Source of the DNA: Spirillospora albida | GTDB taxonomy: Bacteria > Actinomycetota > Actinomycetes > Streptosporangiales > Streptosporangiaceae | Reading direction: 5' to 3' | Assembly (NCBI RefSeq): GCF_000718255.1 | Contig: NZ_JOFJ01000004.1 | Location: forward strand, 248,001-312,000 | DNA length: 64,000 bases | Shown here: piece by piece, positions 1 to 10,682 of the stretch | Position numbering within the stretch: the stretch's first letter is position 1 | How the letters are laid out: every line of letters starts with the position of its first letter | Translations under genes and position numbers: made by a program | Notes under the pieces: generated by a model | What the model was told of the DNA's origin: nothing | What the model saw: only the letters and a program-made list of their open reading frames with translations | Database searches by the model: none

Positions 1-3000
1 AGCTCGCCGTCCCGCACGACCTGGTCGAGCAGGATCTTGATGTTGACCTCGTGGTCGGAGGTGTCGACTCCGGCGGAGTTGTCGATGAAGTCGGTGTTCA
101 CGAGGCCGGGCTCGCCGCGCCGGATGCCCTCGCGGGCGAACTCGATGCGGCCGAGCTGGGTGAAGCCGAGGTTGCCGCCCTCGCCGACGACCTTGCAGCG
201 CAGCTCGTCGCCGTTGATCCGGACGGGGTCGTTGGCCTTGTCACCGACGTCGGCATTGTTCTCGACGGACGCCTTGACGTAGGTACCGATACCGCCGTTC
301 CAGAGCAGGTCGACGGGGGCCTTGAGGGCGGCCCTGATCAGCTCGTACGGGGTCATGGCGGCGATGCCGTCGGCGATGCCGAGGACGGTCCGCATCTGCG
401 GCGTCAGCTTGATCGACTTCATGGTGCGGGGGAACACCCCGCCGCCCGCCGAGATCAGCGCGGGGTCGTAGTCCGCCCAGGTGCTGCGGGGCAGCCCGAA
501 CAGGCGGCGCCGCTCCTCGAACGAGGCGACCGGGTCGGGGTCGGGGTCGATGAAGACGTGCCGGTGGTCGAACGCGGCGACGAGCTTGATGTGCTGGGAC
601 AGCAGCATCCCGTTGCCGAAGACGTCGCCGGACATGTCGCCGATGCCGACGACGGTGAAGTCCTCGGTCTGGATGTCGGTGCCGAGCGAGCGGAAGTGGT
701 ACTTGACCGACTCCCAGGCGCCGCGGGCGGTGATGCCCATCGCCTTGTGGTCGTATCCGACGGACCCGCCGGAGGCGAACGCGTCGCCGAGCCAGAACCC
801 GTACTCGGCGGCGACCTCGTTGGCGATGTCGGAGAACGTCGCGGTGCCCTTGTCGGCGGCGACGACGAGGTAGGGGTCGTCGCCGTCGTGCCGGACGACG
901 TCGGGCGGGGGGACGACCTTGCCGTCCACGAGGTTGTCGGTGAGGTCGAGGAGGCCGGAGATGAAGTCGCGGTAGCAGGCGATCCCGGCCCGCATGAACG
1001 CCTCGCGGTCGGACGGCGGGGGCAGCTGCTTGCCGACGAACCCGCCCTTGGCCCCGGCCGGGACGATCACGGTGTTCTTCACGGCCTGCGCCTTGACCAG
1101 GCCGAGGATCTCGGTGCGGAAGTCCTCGCGGCGGTCGGACCAGCGGAGCCCGCCGCGCGCGACCGTGCCGAACCGCAGATGGACGCCCTCGACCCGCGGG
1201 GAGTACACGAAGATCTCGAAGGTCGGGCGGGGCTGCGGCAGGTCGGGGATCCGCTCGGGGTCGAACTTGAGCGCGAGGAAGGACCGGCCCCGGTAGTGGT
1301 TGGTGCGCAGGGTCGCCTCGATCATGGCGAGGTAGGCGCGGAGGATGCGGTCCTCGTCGAGACTCGCGACGTCGTCGAGCTTGCCGTGGATCTCCTCGGT
1401 GATGCCGAGGCTGCGCTCCGCCTCGCCGCCCCGCAGCTTCGGGTCGAGGCGGCTCTCCCACAGCCGGACGAGCAGCCGGGTGATCGGCGGGTTGCGGAGC
1501 AGCACCTGTTCGATGTAGCGCTTGGAGAACGTGATGCCGGTCTGCCGCAGGTAGAGGGCGTAGGCGCGGAGGATCATCGCCTCCTGCCAGGTCAGCCCCA
1601 CGTGCAGGACGAGCGCGTTGAAGCCGTCGTTCTCGATCCTGCCGTGCCACAGCGCCTGGAACGCGTCCTGGAACAGCTCCTTGCGGGCGTCCTCGGCGAC
1701 GTCGCCCGTCGGCTCGTAGCGCAGGCCGAGGTCGTAGATGTAGTAGCGCTGCCCGTCGAGCGTGTTGATCTCGTAGGGGCGCTCGTCGATGACCTCGACG
1801 CCCATGTTCTGCAGCAGCGGCAGGACGCGCGACAGCGAGATCGGCTCGCCCAGCCGGTAGATCTTCAGCCGCCGCTCGCCGGGCCCGGCCCCGTACGGCT
1901 CGTACAGGTTGATGGAGGTGTCGGTCTCCTCGTCCAGGGCGTCGAGGCGCCGCAGGTCGGCGACGGCGGTGCGGGCGGGGAAGTCGGCCTTGTAGCCCTC
2001 GGGGAAGGCGTCGCCGAAGCGGCGGGCGAGCGTCCCGGAGCGCTCCTCGCCGCACTGCTCGATGATCGCCTCGGCGAGGTCGTCGGCCCACGAGCGGGTC
2101 GCGGCGGCGAGCCGGGCCTCCAGCTCCTCGACGTCGACGTCCGGAAGGGGACGGCCGCGCTCGCCCCGCACGACGATGTGCAGGCGCGCGAGCAGGGACT
2201 CGGTGACGTTGGCGCTGTAGTCGACGCTGACGCCCTCGAAGGCGGTGCGCAGGATCTCCTGGATCTGGAGGCGGACCTTCGTGGTGTACCGGTCGCGGGG
2301 CAGGTACACCATGCAGGACATGTACCGGCCGTACAGGTCCTTGCGCAGGAACAGCTTCAGCTGGCGGCGCTCGCGCAGCCGCAGCACGCCGAGCGCGATG
2401 GGGAGCAGGTCCTCGACGGAGATCTGGAACAGCTCGTCGCGGGGGTAGCTCTCCAGGATCTCGATGAGGTCCTGGCCGTCGTAGCTCTCGGCGGGGAACC
2501 CCGCCGCTTCGAGGACCTCGTCCAGCTTCCGCTTGAGGACGGGCACGTGCGCGATGGACTCGCTGTAGGCGACGTGGGTGAACAGCCCCAGGAACCGGAG
2601 CTCGCCGCACACCCGGCCGTCCTCGTCGAACTTCTTCACCCCGATGTAGTCGAGGTAGAGGGGGCGGTGCACGGTCGACCGCGAGTTCGCCTTCGTCAGG
2701 ACGAGCAGGTGCGGTTCGGTGGCCCGCTCCCGGACCTCGGGGGGCAGCGCCGCGAAGCTGTCGGACTCCCGCTTGTCGTTGCGGAGGATGCCCAGCCCGG
2801 TGCCGGGTTCCGGGCGCAGGACGGTGCCGCCCTCGACGAGCGTGTAGTCGCGGTAGCCGAGGAAGGTGAAGTGGCCGTCGGCGAGCCAGTCGAGCAGCTC
2901 GACGCCCTCGGCGAGCTCCTTGTCGGACAGCGGCGGCGGATCCTCCAGGATCGCGGTCGCGATGTCGCCGGCCCGGATCCGCATCTTCGACTCGTCCTCG

Positions 3001-3566
3001 ACGGCGACCCGGACGTCCTGCAGGACGCGCAGCAGGTCCTTCTCCAGCTGCTCGAGGAACGCCCGGTCACTGGTGCGGTCCACCTCGATGTGGATCCATG
3101 ACTCGTCGATGTCGTCGTCGGCCGCCAGCTTGCCGCGGAACCCGCGCAGGTGCCCCGCCACGTCGCGGTCCGTGCCGATCAGCGGATGGACGATCAGGTG
3201 CGTCGTCAGCTGGTGGCGGGTGAGCTCCATGGTCACCGAGTCGACCAGGAACGGCATGTCGTCCGTGACGACCTGGACGACGGTGTGCCCGGGGTCCCAG
3301 CCGAACTCCTCCAGCGTCGGCGTGAACACGCGCACCTTCGCGCGCCCCTGGGGCCGCTCCTCACCGAGCAGCCGGTGCGTCATGGCGGGGCCGCAGATGT
3401 CGGCCGGATCCCGGGACAGCAGGTCCTCGGGCGCCACGTGGCGGTAGTAGAGCCAGAGGTAGGCCAGCGCCTCCTCGACGTCGCCCCGCGAGCCGGGGCG
3501 GTTGGCGCATGTCTGCGCGGCCCGCCTGAGCAGATCGTCCTTCGCTTGATCGAGCTTGCCGCCCAT
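1..3566 (-). CDS. gdh: NAD-specific glutamate dehydrogenase, large type (partial, C-terminus beyond the window)
   Basis: This enzyme oxidatively deaminates glutamate to 2-oxoglutarate and ammonium with NAD. The reading frame is open from the ATG at 3566 to the window edge, about 1188 codons; the family is about 1600 residues, so roughly the last quarter is missing. The N-terminus starts MGGKLDQAKDDLLRRAAQ and has the long regulatory extension typical of the large bacterial GDH family. The catalytic core carries RGGLRWSDRREDFRTEILG and then KNTVIVPAGAKGGFVGKQ at about residues 815-845, where the conserved lysines bind substrate. The Rossmann part follows with VVGIGDMSGDVFGNGM. It is probably expressed on its own or after the kinase gene 212 bp upstream. 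It would drain the glutamate made by the PruA-type enzyme encoded at 8389-10020. The plus strand is also open here (51-3101), but that is a shadow. Confidence 0.95.
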   Translation of the reverse strand, partial: MGGKLDQAKDDLLRRAAQTCANRPGSRGDVEEALAYLWLYYRHVAPEDLLSRDPADICGPAMTHRLLGEERPQGRAKVRVFTPTLEEFGWDPGHTVVQVVTDDMPFLVDSVTMELTRHQLTTHLIVHPLIGTDRDVAGHLRGFRGKLAADDDIDESWIHIEVDRTSDRAFLEQLEKDLLRVLQDVRVAVEDESKMRIRAGDIATAILEDPPPLSDKELAEGVELLDWLADGHFTFLGYRDYTLVEGGTVLRPEPGTGLGILRNDKRESDSFAALPPEVRERATEPHLLVLTKANSRSTVHRPLYLDYIGVKKFDEDGRVCGELRFLGLFTHVAYSESIAHVPVLKRKLDEVLEAAGFPAESYDGQDLIEILESYPRDELFQISVEDLLPIALGVLRLRERRQLKLFLRKDLYGRYMSCMVYLPRDRYTTKVRLQIQEILRTAFEGVSVDYSANVTESLLARLHIVVRGERGRPLPDVDVEELEARLAAATRSWADDLAEAIIEQCGEERSGTLARRFGDAFPEGYKADFPARTAVADLRRLDALDEETDTSINLYEPYGAGPGERRLKIYRLGEPISLSRVLPLLQNMGVEVIDERPYEINTLDGQRYYIYDLGLRYEPTGDVAEDARKELFQDAFQALWHGRIENDGFNALVLHVGLTWQEAMILRAYALYLRQTGITFSKRYIEQVLLRNPPITRLLVRLWESRLDPKLRGGEAERSLGITEEIHGKLDDVASLDEDRILRAYLAMIEATLRTNHYRGRSFLALKFDPERIPDLPQPRPTFEIFVYSPRVEGVHLRFGTVARGGLRWSDRREDFRTEILGLVKAQAVKNTVIVPAGAKGGFVGKQLPPPSDREAFMRAGIACYRDFISGLLDLTDNLVDGKVVPPPDVVRHDGDDPYLVVAADKGTATFSDIANEVAAEYGFWLGDAFASGGSVGYDHKAMGITARGAWESVKYHFRSLGTDIQTEDFTVVGIGDMSGDVFGNGMLLSQHIKLVAAFDHRHVFIDPDPDPVASFEERRRLFGLPRSTWADYDPALISAGGGVFPRTMKSIKLTPQMRTVLGIADGIAAMTPYELIRAALKAPVDLLWNGGIGTYVKASVENNADVGDKANDPVRINGDELRCKVVGEGGNLGFTQLGRIEFAREGIRRGEPGLVNTDFIDNSAGVDTSDHEVNIKILLDQVVRDGE

Positions 3567-3778
3567 GAAGCAATTCTCCCCTAGAGACCCTTCGCCACCT
3601 CGTTGTGGCGCCGCTCACTGCGTCAGCGTAGCCAGGAAATGCCCCAAAGCCGACCCGGAGGCCGGAGGGTGAACCTGACTTTGCCCAGCGTGCCAGGGTC
3701 GCGACCGGGTTCGCCCGATGATCGCCGAACCGCTCGTCAGGCGGGGCCGGGGCGCGCGGTACGGGCGCGGGGGCGCGG

Positions 3779-5347
<1,569 letters not shown>

Positions 5348-5475
5348 GCGTGGACCGTCCCTCTCGTACTCGATCCGGCCGAACGGACCACGGGCCGGAC
5401 GTCACAGGCCAGCGCTCCGCTTGTGTGACGCCCGATACGGGTGATGAGTTCACCGTGTCGGGCAACAATACGGCG

Positions 5476-5505
5476 GTGTCCGGCCACACGGGGCCGATCG
5501 GACAC
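5476..5505 (-). terminator. Possible hairpin after acetoacetyl-CoA synthetase
   Basis: GTGTCC-GGCC at 5476-5485 can pair with GGCC at 5492-5495 and GGACAC at 5500-5505, leaving a 4-base bulge and a 6-base loop. It lies 38 bp past the stop of the ligase gene and before the kinase gene. There is no T-run, so terminator function is only inferred. Confidence 0.35.
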
Positions 5506-5542
5506 ATTCGGGCTGGACAAATATCTTAGTGGGTCAGAAACC

Positions 5543-7495
5543 TCACACCGTGAAATGCGGCAGGACCTCGGGATTGGCCATCGCGTCCCGGTTCGCGGCC
5601 CGGTCGACGGGCGTGCCCTGGAGGATCTTCCGGACGGGCACCTCCAGCTTCTTGCCCGACAGCGTGCGCGGGATCCCGGGGACCTCGCGGATCTCGTCCG
5701 GGACGTGCCGGGGCGACAGATCGGCGCGGATCCGCGCCCGCAGCCGGCCCGCCAGGTCGTCCGTCAGCGAGGCGCCCTCGGCGAGCTGGACGTACAGCAG
5801 CAGCCGGCCCTCCTCGCCGAGCCGCCCGGTGTCGACGACGAGGCTGTCGGCGATCTCGTCGAACGCCTCGACGACCCGGTAGAAGTCGGACGTCCCCATC
5901 CGGACGCCGCCCCGGTTCAGGGTGGAGTCGGAGCGGCCGTAGATCACGCTTCCGCCGTCCGGCAGGATCTTGATCCAGTCGCCGTGCCGCCACACGCCCG
6001 GGTACATGCCGAAGTACGACTCGCGGTAGCGGGCGCCGTCCTCGTCGTTCCAGAACCCGACCGGCATGGACGGCATCGGCTCGGTGATCACCAGCTCGCC
6101 CACCTCGCCGATCACGGGCGTGCCGTCGTCGCCGAACGCCTCGACCTTCGCGCCGAGCCCCCGGCACTGGATCACGCCGGCGCGCAGCGGCAGCAGCGGG
6201 GACGGGCCCACGAACCCGGTGCACAGGTCGGTGCCGCCGGAGAACGAGCCGAGCAGCAGGTCGCGGCCGACGGCGTCGTAGACCCAGGTGAAGCCCTCGG
6301 GCGGGAGCGGCGAGCCGGTCGAGCCGATCCCGCGCAGGCCCGAGAGGTCGTGCTCCTCCCCGGGCCGCAGGCCCTGCTTCGCGGAGGCGGTGAGGTAGGG
6401 GGCGCCCACGCCGAGGTAGGTGACACCCGTGTCGGCGGCCAGTTTCCACAGGTCGATGGGGGCGCCGTCGTACATGACGATCGTGGTCCCGGCCAGCAGG
6501 GCGCCGACCAGGTAGTTCCACATCATCCAGCCGGTGGTGGTGTACCAGAGGAACACGTCGCCCGGCCCCAGGTCCTGGTGGAAGGACAGCGCCTTGAGGT
6601 GCTCCAGGACGATCCCGCCGTGCCCGTGCACGATCGGCTTCGGCAGGCCGGTCGTCCCGGACGAGTAGACGACCCAGAGGGGGTGGTCGAACGGGACGTC
6701 CTCGAACTCGGGGGTGTCGCAGCCGGAGCGGGGCAGGTCGGCGTAGCGCCTGCCGGCGCGGAGTCCCTCAGGGCTCGCGGCGGGGTCGAGGTAGGGGATC
6801 AGGACGGTGGCGTTCAGCCCCGGCAGCGCCGCCTCGATCTCCCGGACGGACTCCATCCGGTCGAACCGCTTGCCGTTGTAGGCGTAGCCGTCCACGGCGA
6901 TCAGCACCTTCGGCTCGATCTGCGTGAACCGGTCGATGACCGAGGACGACCCGAAGTCGGGTGAGCAGGACGACCAGATCGCGCCGAGCGACGCGGTGGC
7001 GAGGAAGCAGATCAGCGCCTCGGGGATGTTCGGGATGTAGGCGGCGACGCGGTCGCCGCGCCCGACGCCGAGGTCGGCGAGGCCCGCGCGGACCTCCGCC
7101 ACGTGCATCGCGAGCTCGCGGTAGTTGATGATCCGGTGGCCGCCCGCCTCGGAGCGGAACACGACGGCGGTCCGCTCCGGCTCCGTCTCCGCCCAGCGCA
7201 GGACGTTCGCCGCGTAGTTGAGGGTGGCTCCGGGGAACCAGCGCAGGCCGTCGACCGGCATGGGGCCGCCCTCGCGCACCGGGCCGGTCCCGCGGTCGCC
7301 GACGACCCCGAAGTACTCCCAGATCGCGTCCCAGAACGCGTCGATCTCGGTGACCGACCACCGCCACAGGTCGTCGTAGGACTCCGTCCGGACGCCCCTG
7401 CCCTCCAGCCACCGCGCGAACGCCGTCGCGCGCGCGGCGGCGGCGACCTCCTTCGACGGCTCCCACAGCACCGAACCCTCGCCGTCCTGCGGCAT
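5543..7495 (-). CDS. aacS: Acetoacetate--CoA ligase (acetoacetyl-CoA synthetase)
   Basis: 650 residues, the normal length for this ANL-superfamily enzyme, which activates acetoacetate with ATP to acetoacetyl-CoA in ketone-body and polyketide/lipid metabolism. The N-terminus has the AacS-type lead with YDDLWRWSVTEIDAFWDAIW and a WFPGATLNYAANVL segment. The AMP-binding P-loop YSSGTTGLPKPIVHGHGG is near residue 275. The C-terminal hinge and catalytic lysine motif PRTLSGKKLEVPVRKIL marks it as AacS rather than acetyl-CoA synthetase. The start is ATG at 7495, preceded by a GGAGGGATGGGAC ribosome-binding region. It follows the HAD gene by 56 bp on the same strand and may share its transcript. Confidence 0.93.
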   Translation of the reverse strand: MPQDGEGSVLWEPSKEVAAAARATAFARWLEGRGVRTESYDDLWRWSVTEIDAFWDAIWEYFGVVGDRGTGPVREGGPMPVDGLRWFPGATLNYAANVLRWAETEPERTAVVFRSEAGGHRIINYRELAMHVAEVRAGLADLGVGRGDRVAAYIPNIPEALICFLATASLGAIWSSCSPDFGSSSVIDRFTQIEPKVLIAVDGYAYNGKRFDRMESVREIEAALPGLNATVLIPYLDPAASPEGLRAGRRYADLPRSGCDTPEFEDVPFDHPLWVVYSSGTTGLPKPIVHGHGGIVLEHLKALSFHQDLGPGDVFLWYTTTGWMMWNYLVGALLAGTTIVMYDGAPIDLWKLAADTGVTYLGVGAPYLTASAKQGLRPGEEHDLSGLRGIGSTGSPLPPEGFTWVYDAVGRDLLLGSFSGGTDLCTGFVGPSPLLPLRAGVIQCRGLGAKVEAFGDDGTPVIGEVGELVITEPMPSMPVGFWNDEDGARYRESYFGMYPGVWRHGDWIKILPDGGSVIYGRSDSTLNRGGVRMGTSDFYRVVEAFDEIADSLVVDTGRLGEEGRLLLYVQLAEGASLTDDLAGRLRARIRADLSPRHVPDEIREVPGIPRTLSGKKLEVPVRKILQGTPVDRAANRDAMANPEVLPHFTV

Positions 7496-7551
7496 GTCCC
7501 ATCCCTCCCCGCCGCGCGCCGTTGCGCGGCCCTGCTTTCCCTGTCCAGGCT

Positions 7552-8262
7552 CTAGAGGCGCGTCAGGTCCGCCACCGCGTCCACCACCGCGCGGGTGTCG
7601 GCGAGGGTGGCGAGGACCCGGTCGGCGCCCGCGGACCGCAGCTCGGCCTCCGTCGCGCTGCCGGTCGCCACCGCGATGACCGGCGAGCCGGCGATGCGCG
7701 CGGCCTGCACGTCGCGGGGCGAGTCGGCGACGTACACGGTCGCCCTCTCCGGGTAGCGGGCGCCGTGCCGCTCGCCGGCCCGGGACCGGGCGAGCTCCAG
7801 CAGCGCCGCCTTGCTGTAGACCCCGTCCTCGTACCCGCCCGCGTCCAGGTCAAGATGGTCGGCGAGGCCGAGTTCGGTGATCTTCAGGACGGCGTTCGGG
7901 CGGACCGACCCGGTCAGCACCGACTGGACGACCCCCGGCACCCGGGCGAGCGCCTCGACGGCCTCCCGCGCGCCGGCCAGGACGCGGCCGTGCGCCCGCA
8001 GGTCCGCGCGGCGGTCCGCGAACGCATCGGTGAGCGCCCGGACGAAGGCGGGCAGGTGGTCGTCGGTGGTGACGACGTCGTTGAACGCCAGCGTCTCGAA
8101 GACGATCTCGGACTCGGTGCGGCCGGGGGTCGGCGCGAGCCGCAGGAGCGGCCGTCCGATCGTCCGCTGGAACGCCTCCGCGTACGCGTCCCGGGTGACC
8201 CGCCCGACGTCGACCAGGGTGTGATCGATGTTCCACAGCACCAGACGGTTCAGCGTCGACAT
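7552..8262 (-). CDS. HAD-superfamily hydrolase-like protein with Asn in place of the nucleophile
   Basis: 236 residues with the overall layout of phosphoglycolate-phosphatase-like HAD proteins: helical cap after residue 20, LTGSVRPNAVLKI (motif II), and VADSPRDVQAARIAGSPVIAV (motif IV). Motif I reads VLWNIDHTLVD, so the usual nucleophilic Asp is Asn at position 11 while the second Asp (13) is kept. The DNA codon is AAC, so this is no misreading. Without the nucleophile, classical phosphatase chemistry should fail; it may be a binding protein, or it may use the residue after deamidation. It sits between pruA (126 bp upstream) and aacS on the same strand. The substrate is unknown. Confidence 0.85.
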   Translation of the reverse strand: MSTLNRLVLWNIDHTLVDVGRVTRDAYAEAFQRTIGRPLLRLAPTPGRTESEIVFETLAFNDVVTTDDHLPAFVRALTDAFADRRADLRAHGRVLAGAREAVEALARVPGVVQSVLTGSVRPNAVLKITELGLADHLDLDAGGYEDGVYSKAALLELARSRAGERHGARYPERATVYVADSPRDVQAARIAGSPVIAVATGSATEAELRSAGADRVLATLADTRAVVDAVADLTRL

Positions 8263-8388
8263 CCCGTTCCCATGCAGGCTCCGTGGGCGCGCGACGGCGG
8301 CGCGCCCGCCCCGCGCCGGAGGCGGGGGCAGGGTTCATCGTCCGCCCTCCCGGCCGGTCTCCGCAACAGCGCTCGTCACGGCGCGGCG

Positions 8389-10020
8389 TCAGGCGCCCAT
8401 GTGGGGGTAGCGGTGGTCGACCGGCGGGACGAACGTCTCCTTGATCGACCGGACGCTCGTCCAGCGGAGCAGGTTGTAGACCGAGCCCGCCTTGTCGTTG
8501 GTCCCGGACGCGCGGCCGCCGCCGAACGGCTGCTGGCCGACGACGGCGCCGGTCGGCTTGTCGTTGACGTAGAAGTTCCCGGCGGCGAACCTGAGCCGTT
8601 CGGCGGCGCGCTCGATCGCGGCCCGGTCGCGCGCGACGACCGCGCCGGTCAGGGCGTACTTCGCGACGCCCTCCAGCTGGTTCAGGACGGCGTCGTAGTC
8701 GGCGTCCTCGTAGACGTGGACGCCGAGGATCGGCCCGAAGTACTCGGTCGTGAAGATCTCGTCCTCCGGGTCGGCCGACTCCAGGACGGTCGGCCGGACG
8801 AACCAGCCCTCGGAGTCGTCGGCGCCGCCGCCCGCGAGGAGCCGCAGGGAGTCGATGCCGCGGGCGCGCTCGATCGCGGCCCGGTGCTTGGCGAAGGCCC
8901 GGTCGTCGATGACGGCGCCCATGAAGAGGGAGAGGTCCTCGGCGACGTCGCCCATGGTGAGGGCCTCGACCTCGTCGCAGAACGGGTCGCGTATCCGGTT
9001 CCAGACGGAGCGGGGGATGTAGGCGCGGGACGCGGCCGAGCACTTCTGCCCCTGGTACTCGAACGCGCCCCTGATGAGGATCGTGGTGAGCGCGTCGGGG
9101 TCGGCCGAGGGGTGCGCGACGACGAAGTCCTTGCCGCCCGTCTCGCCGACGATCCGGGGGTATCCCGCGTAGGCGCCGATGTTCTCGCCGACCGTCCGCC
9201 ACAGGTGCTCGAACGTGCCGGTCGAGCCGGTGAAGTGGATCCCGGCCAGCTCGCGGTGCGGCAGGGCGACCTTCGAGACGGCCGTGCCGTCGCCGGTCAC
9301 CATGTTGATGACGCCGGGCGGAAGGCCGGCCTCCTCCAGCAGCAGCATCGTGTGGTGGGCGGCGAGCTGCTGCGTCGGCGACGGCTTCCACACCACCGTG
9401 TTGCCCATCAGCGCGGGCGCGGTCGGGAGGTTGCCGGCGATCGCCGTGAAGTTGAACGGGGTGATCGCGAGGACGAAGCCCTCCAGCGGCCGGTGGTCCA
9501 TGCGGTTCCACACGCCCGGCGACGAGTTCGGCTGCACCTGGAGGATCCGCCGCGCGAAGTCCGGGTTGAACCGCCAGAAGTCGATCAGCTCGCAGGCGGC
9601 GTCGATCTCGGCCTGCTGCACCGACTTCGACTGGCCGAGGATCGTCGCGGCGTTCAGCGTGGCCCGCCACGGCCCGGCGAGCAGCTCGGCGGCGCGCAGG
9701 AGGATCGCGGCCCGGTCGTCGGGCGACATCGCCCGCCAGCCGGGCGCCGCCTCCCGCGCCGCCGCGATCGCCTCCGCCACGTCCGCCTCGGTGGCGTTGC
9801 CCATCCGGCCGAGCAGGTGCGAGCGGCGGTGCGGCTGGACGACGTCGATGGGCTCGCCCCCGCCGAGCTTCCGGCGGCCCCCGATCGTCATCGTCAGCTC
9901 GGTCCGCGCGCCGCCGAGCTCCTTGATCTTCGCCTCCAGGGCGGCCCGTTCGGCGCTGCCCGGCGCGTGGCCCATGACCGGTTCGTTCACGGGCTCGGGG
10001 ACGGTGGTGACGGCGTCCAT
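8389..10020 (-). CDS. pruA: L-glutamate gamma-semialdehyde (1-pyrroline-5-carboxylate) dehydrogenase
   Basis: 543 residues, the standard length of the stand-alone P5C dehydrogenase, which oxidises glutamate semialdehyde to glutamate with NAD in proline and arginine breakdown. The aldehyde dehydrogenase signature is complete: ITPFNFTAIAGNLPTAPALM, the NAD loop HFTGSTGTFEHLW, general base in GETGGK (Glu293) and catalytic Cys327 in EYQGQKCSAASRAYIP. I chose the ATG at 10020 because AGGGAG lies 8 bases before it; an in-frame TTG at 10047 has no such site. Its product glutamate is the substrate of the NAD-GDH encoded at the left edge. No proline dehydrogenase gene is visible nearby. Confidence 0.95.
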   Translation of the reverse strand: MDAVTTVPEPVNEPVMGHAPGSAERAALEAKIKELGGARTELTMTIGGRRKLGGGEPIDVVQPHRRSHLLGRMGNATEADVAEAIAAAREAAPGWRAMSPDDRAAILLRAAELLAGPWRATLNAATILGQSKSVQQAEIDAACELIDFWRFNPDFARRILQVQPNSSPGVWNRMDHRPLEGFVLAITPFNFTAIAGNLPTAPALMGNTVVWKPSPTQQLAAHHTMLLLEEAGLPPGVINMVTGDGTAVSKVALPHRELAGIHFTGSTGTFEHLWRTVGENIGAYAGYPRIVGETGGKDFVVAHPSADPDALTTILIRGAFEYQGQKCSAASRAYIPRSVWNRIRDPFCDEVEALTMGDVAEDLSLFMGAVIDDRAFAKHRAAIERARGIDSLRLLAGGGADDSEGWFVRPTVLESADPEDEIFTTEYFGPILGVHVYEDADYDAVLNQLEGVAKYALTGAVVARDRAAIERAAERLRFAAGNFYVNDKPTGAVVGQQPFGGGRASGTNDKAGSVYNLLRWTSVRSIKETFVPPVDHRYPHMGA

Positions 10021-10115
10021 CTGCTGGCTCCCTGCACTCTGCGACAACGCTGTCGGCGTGCGGGGACCTACCCGGCGGCCCTTCCCCTGATGCCGCGGGA
10101 CGGCGCATTCGGTCG

Positions 10116-10132
10116 GCGCCTTGAGAAGGCGC
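10116..10132 (-). terminator. Short hairpin downstream of the DUF6912 gene
   Basis: GCGCCTT at 10116-10122 pairs with AAGGCGC at 10126-10132 around a 3-base loop. It lies 18 bp past the stop of the gene ending at 10151 and before pruA on the same strand. There is no T-tract; this is a plausible weak terminator. Confidence 0.35.
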
Positions 10133-10150
10133 GGAACGAAGAGCGCGGGG

Positions 10151-10657
10151 TCAGAGGAGGTCGGCGAGTTCCTGCGTCGCGTACCAGAGGAGTTCGTGCC
10201 CCTCGGCGCCGTCCACGGTGAACCGCGCGTCGTCGTCGCCCGCGCCGGCCGCGGGGAGCGCCTCCACGGCGGCGGCGACGTCGGGCTCGGCGCCGGGGTC
10301 GTCGACGTGGCCGGACGCGATCGCCGTCCAGGCGACGGGCGCGGTGACCTCCACCAGGGCGCGGTCGTCGCCGGCGAGGGCTGCGTGCCCGGACGCCCAC
10401 GCGACGGCCTTGTCGGGGACCTCGGCGGCCAGCACGACGCGGCGGCGGGGCGCGCCGGGGTCGTCGGCGAGCAGCCGCAGCGCCGCGCGGGCGGCGGCGG
10501 TCATCGCCGCGTACTCCAGCTCCTCCTCGTCACCGCCCGCGTACCATTCGCGCAGCGCGGGGGTGACCGCGTAGGCGGCGAGCGGCGCGGGGCCGATCTC
10601 GCGGGCGGCGTGGACGGCGGCGAGCCGGCTGAGCGTGGCGGGCAGGTAGACGCGCAT
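10151..10657 (-). CDS. DUF6912 family protein
   Basis: 168 residues beginning MRVYLPATLSRLAAVHAARE, the conserved opening of a small actinobacterial family of unknown function, with the typical TPALREWYAGGDEEELEYAA segment after it. It is soluble and acidic, without a signal peptide or membrane segment. I chose the ATG at 10657 because family homology begins there; the frame stays open further upstream but would run into the HAD gene. It starts 25 bp after the HAD gene ending at 10683, so the two probably share a transcript. Function unknown. Confidence 0.8.
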   Translation of the reverse strand: MRVYLPATLSRLAAVHAAREIGPAPLAAYAVTPALREWYAGGDEEELEYAAMTAAARAALRLLADDPGAPRRRVVLAAEVPDKAVAWASGHAALAGDDRALVEVTAPVAWTAIASGHVDDPGAEPDVAAAVEALPAAGAGDDDARFTVDGAEGHELLWYATQELADLL

Positions 10658-10682
10658 GACGGTCAGCCAGTCTGCCAGACCG

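Noticed and set aside
51..3101. A 1016-codon open frame on the plus strand over the GDH gene, rich in Val, Gly, Asp, Leu
   Set aside because: It is the antisense shadow of a GC-rich gene whose minus-strand frame carries all GDH motifs. Low-complexity composition and no domain. The same applies to the long opposite-strand frames over secA (26211-29114), pruA (7522-10221) and ptsI (15854-19294).
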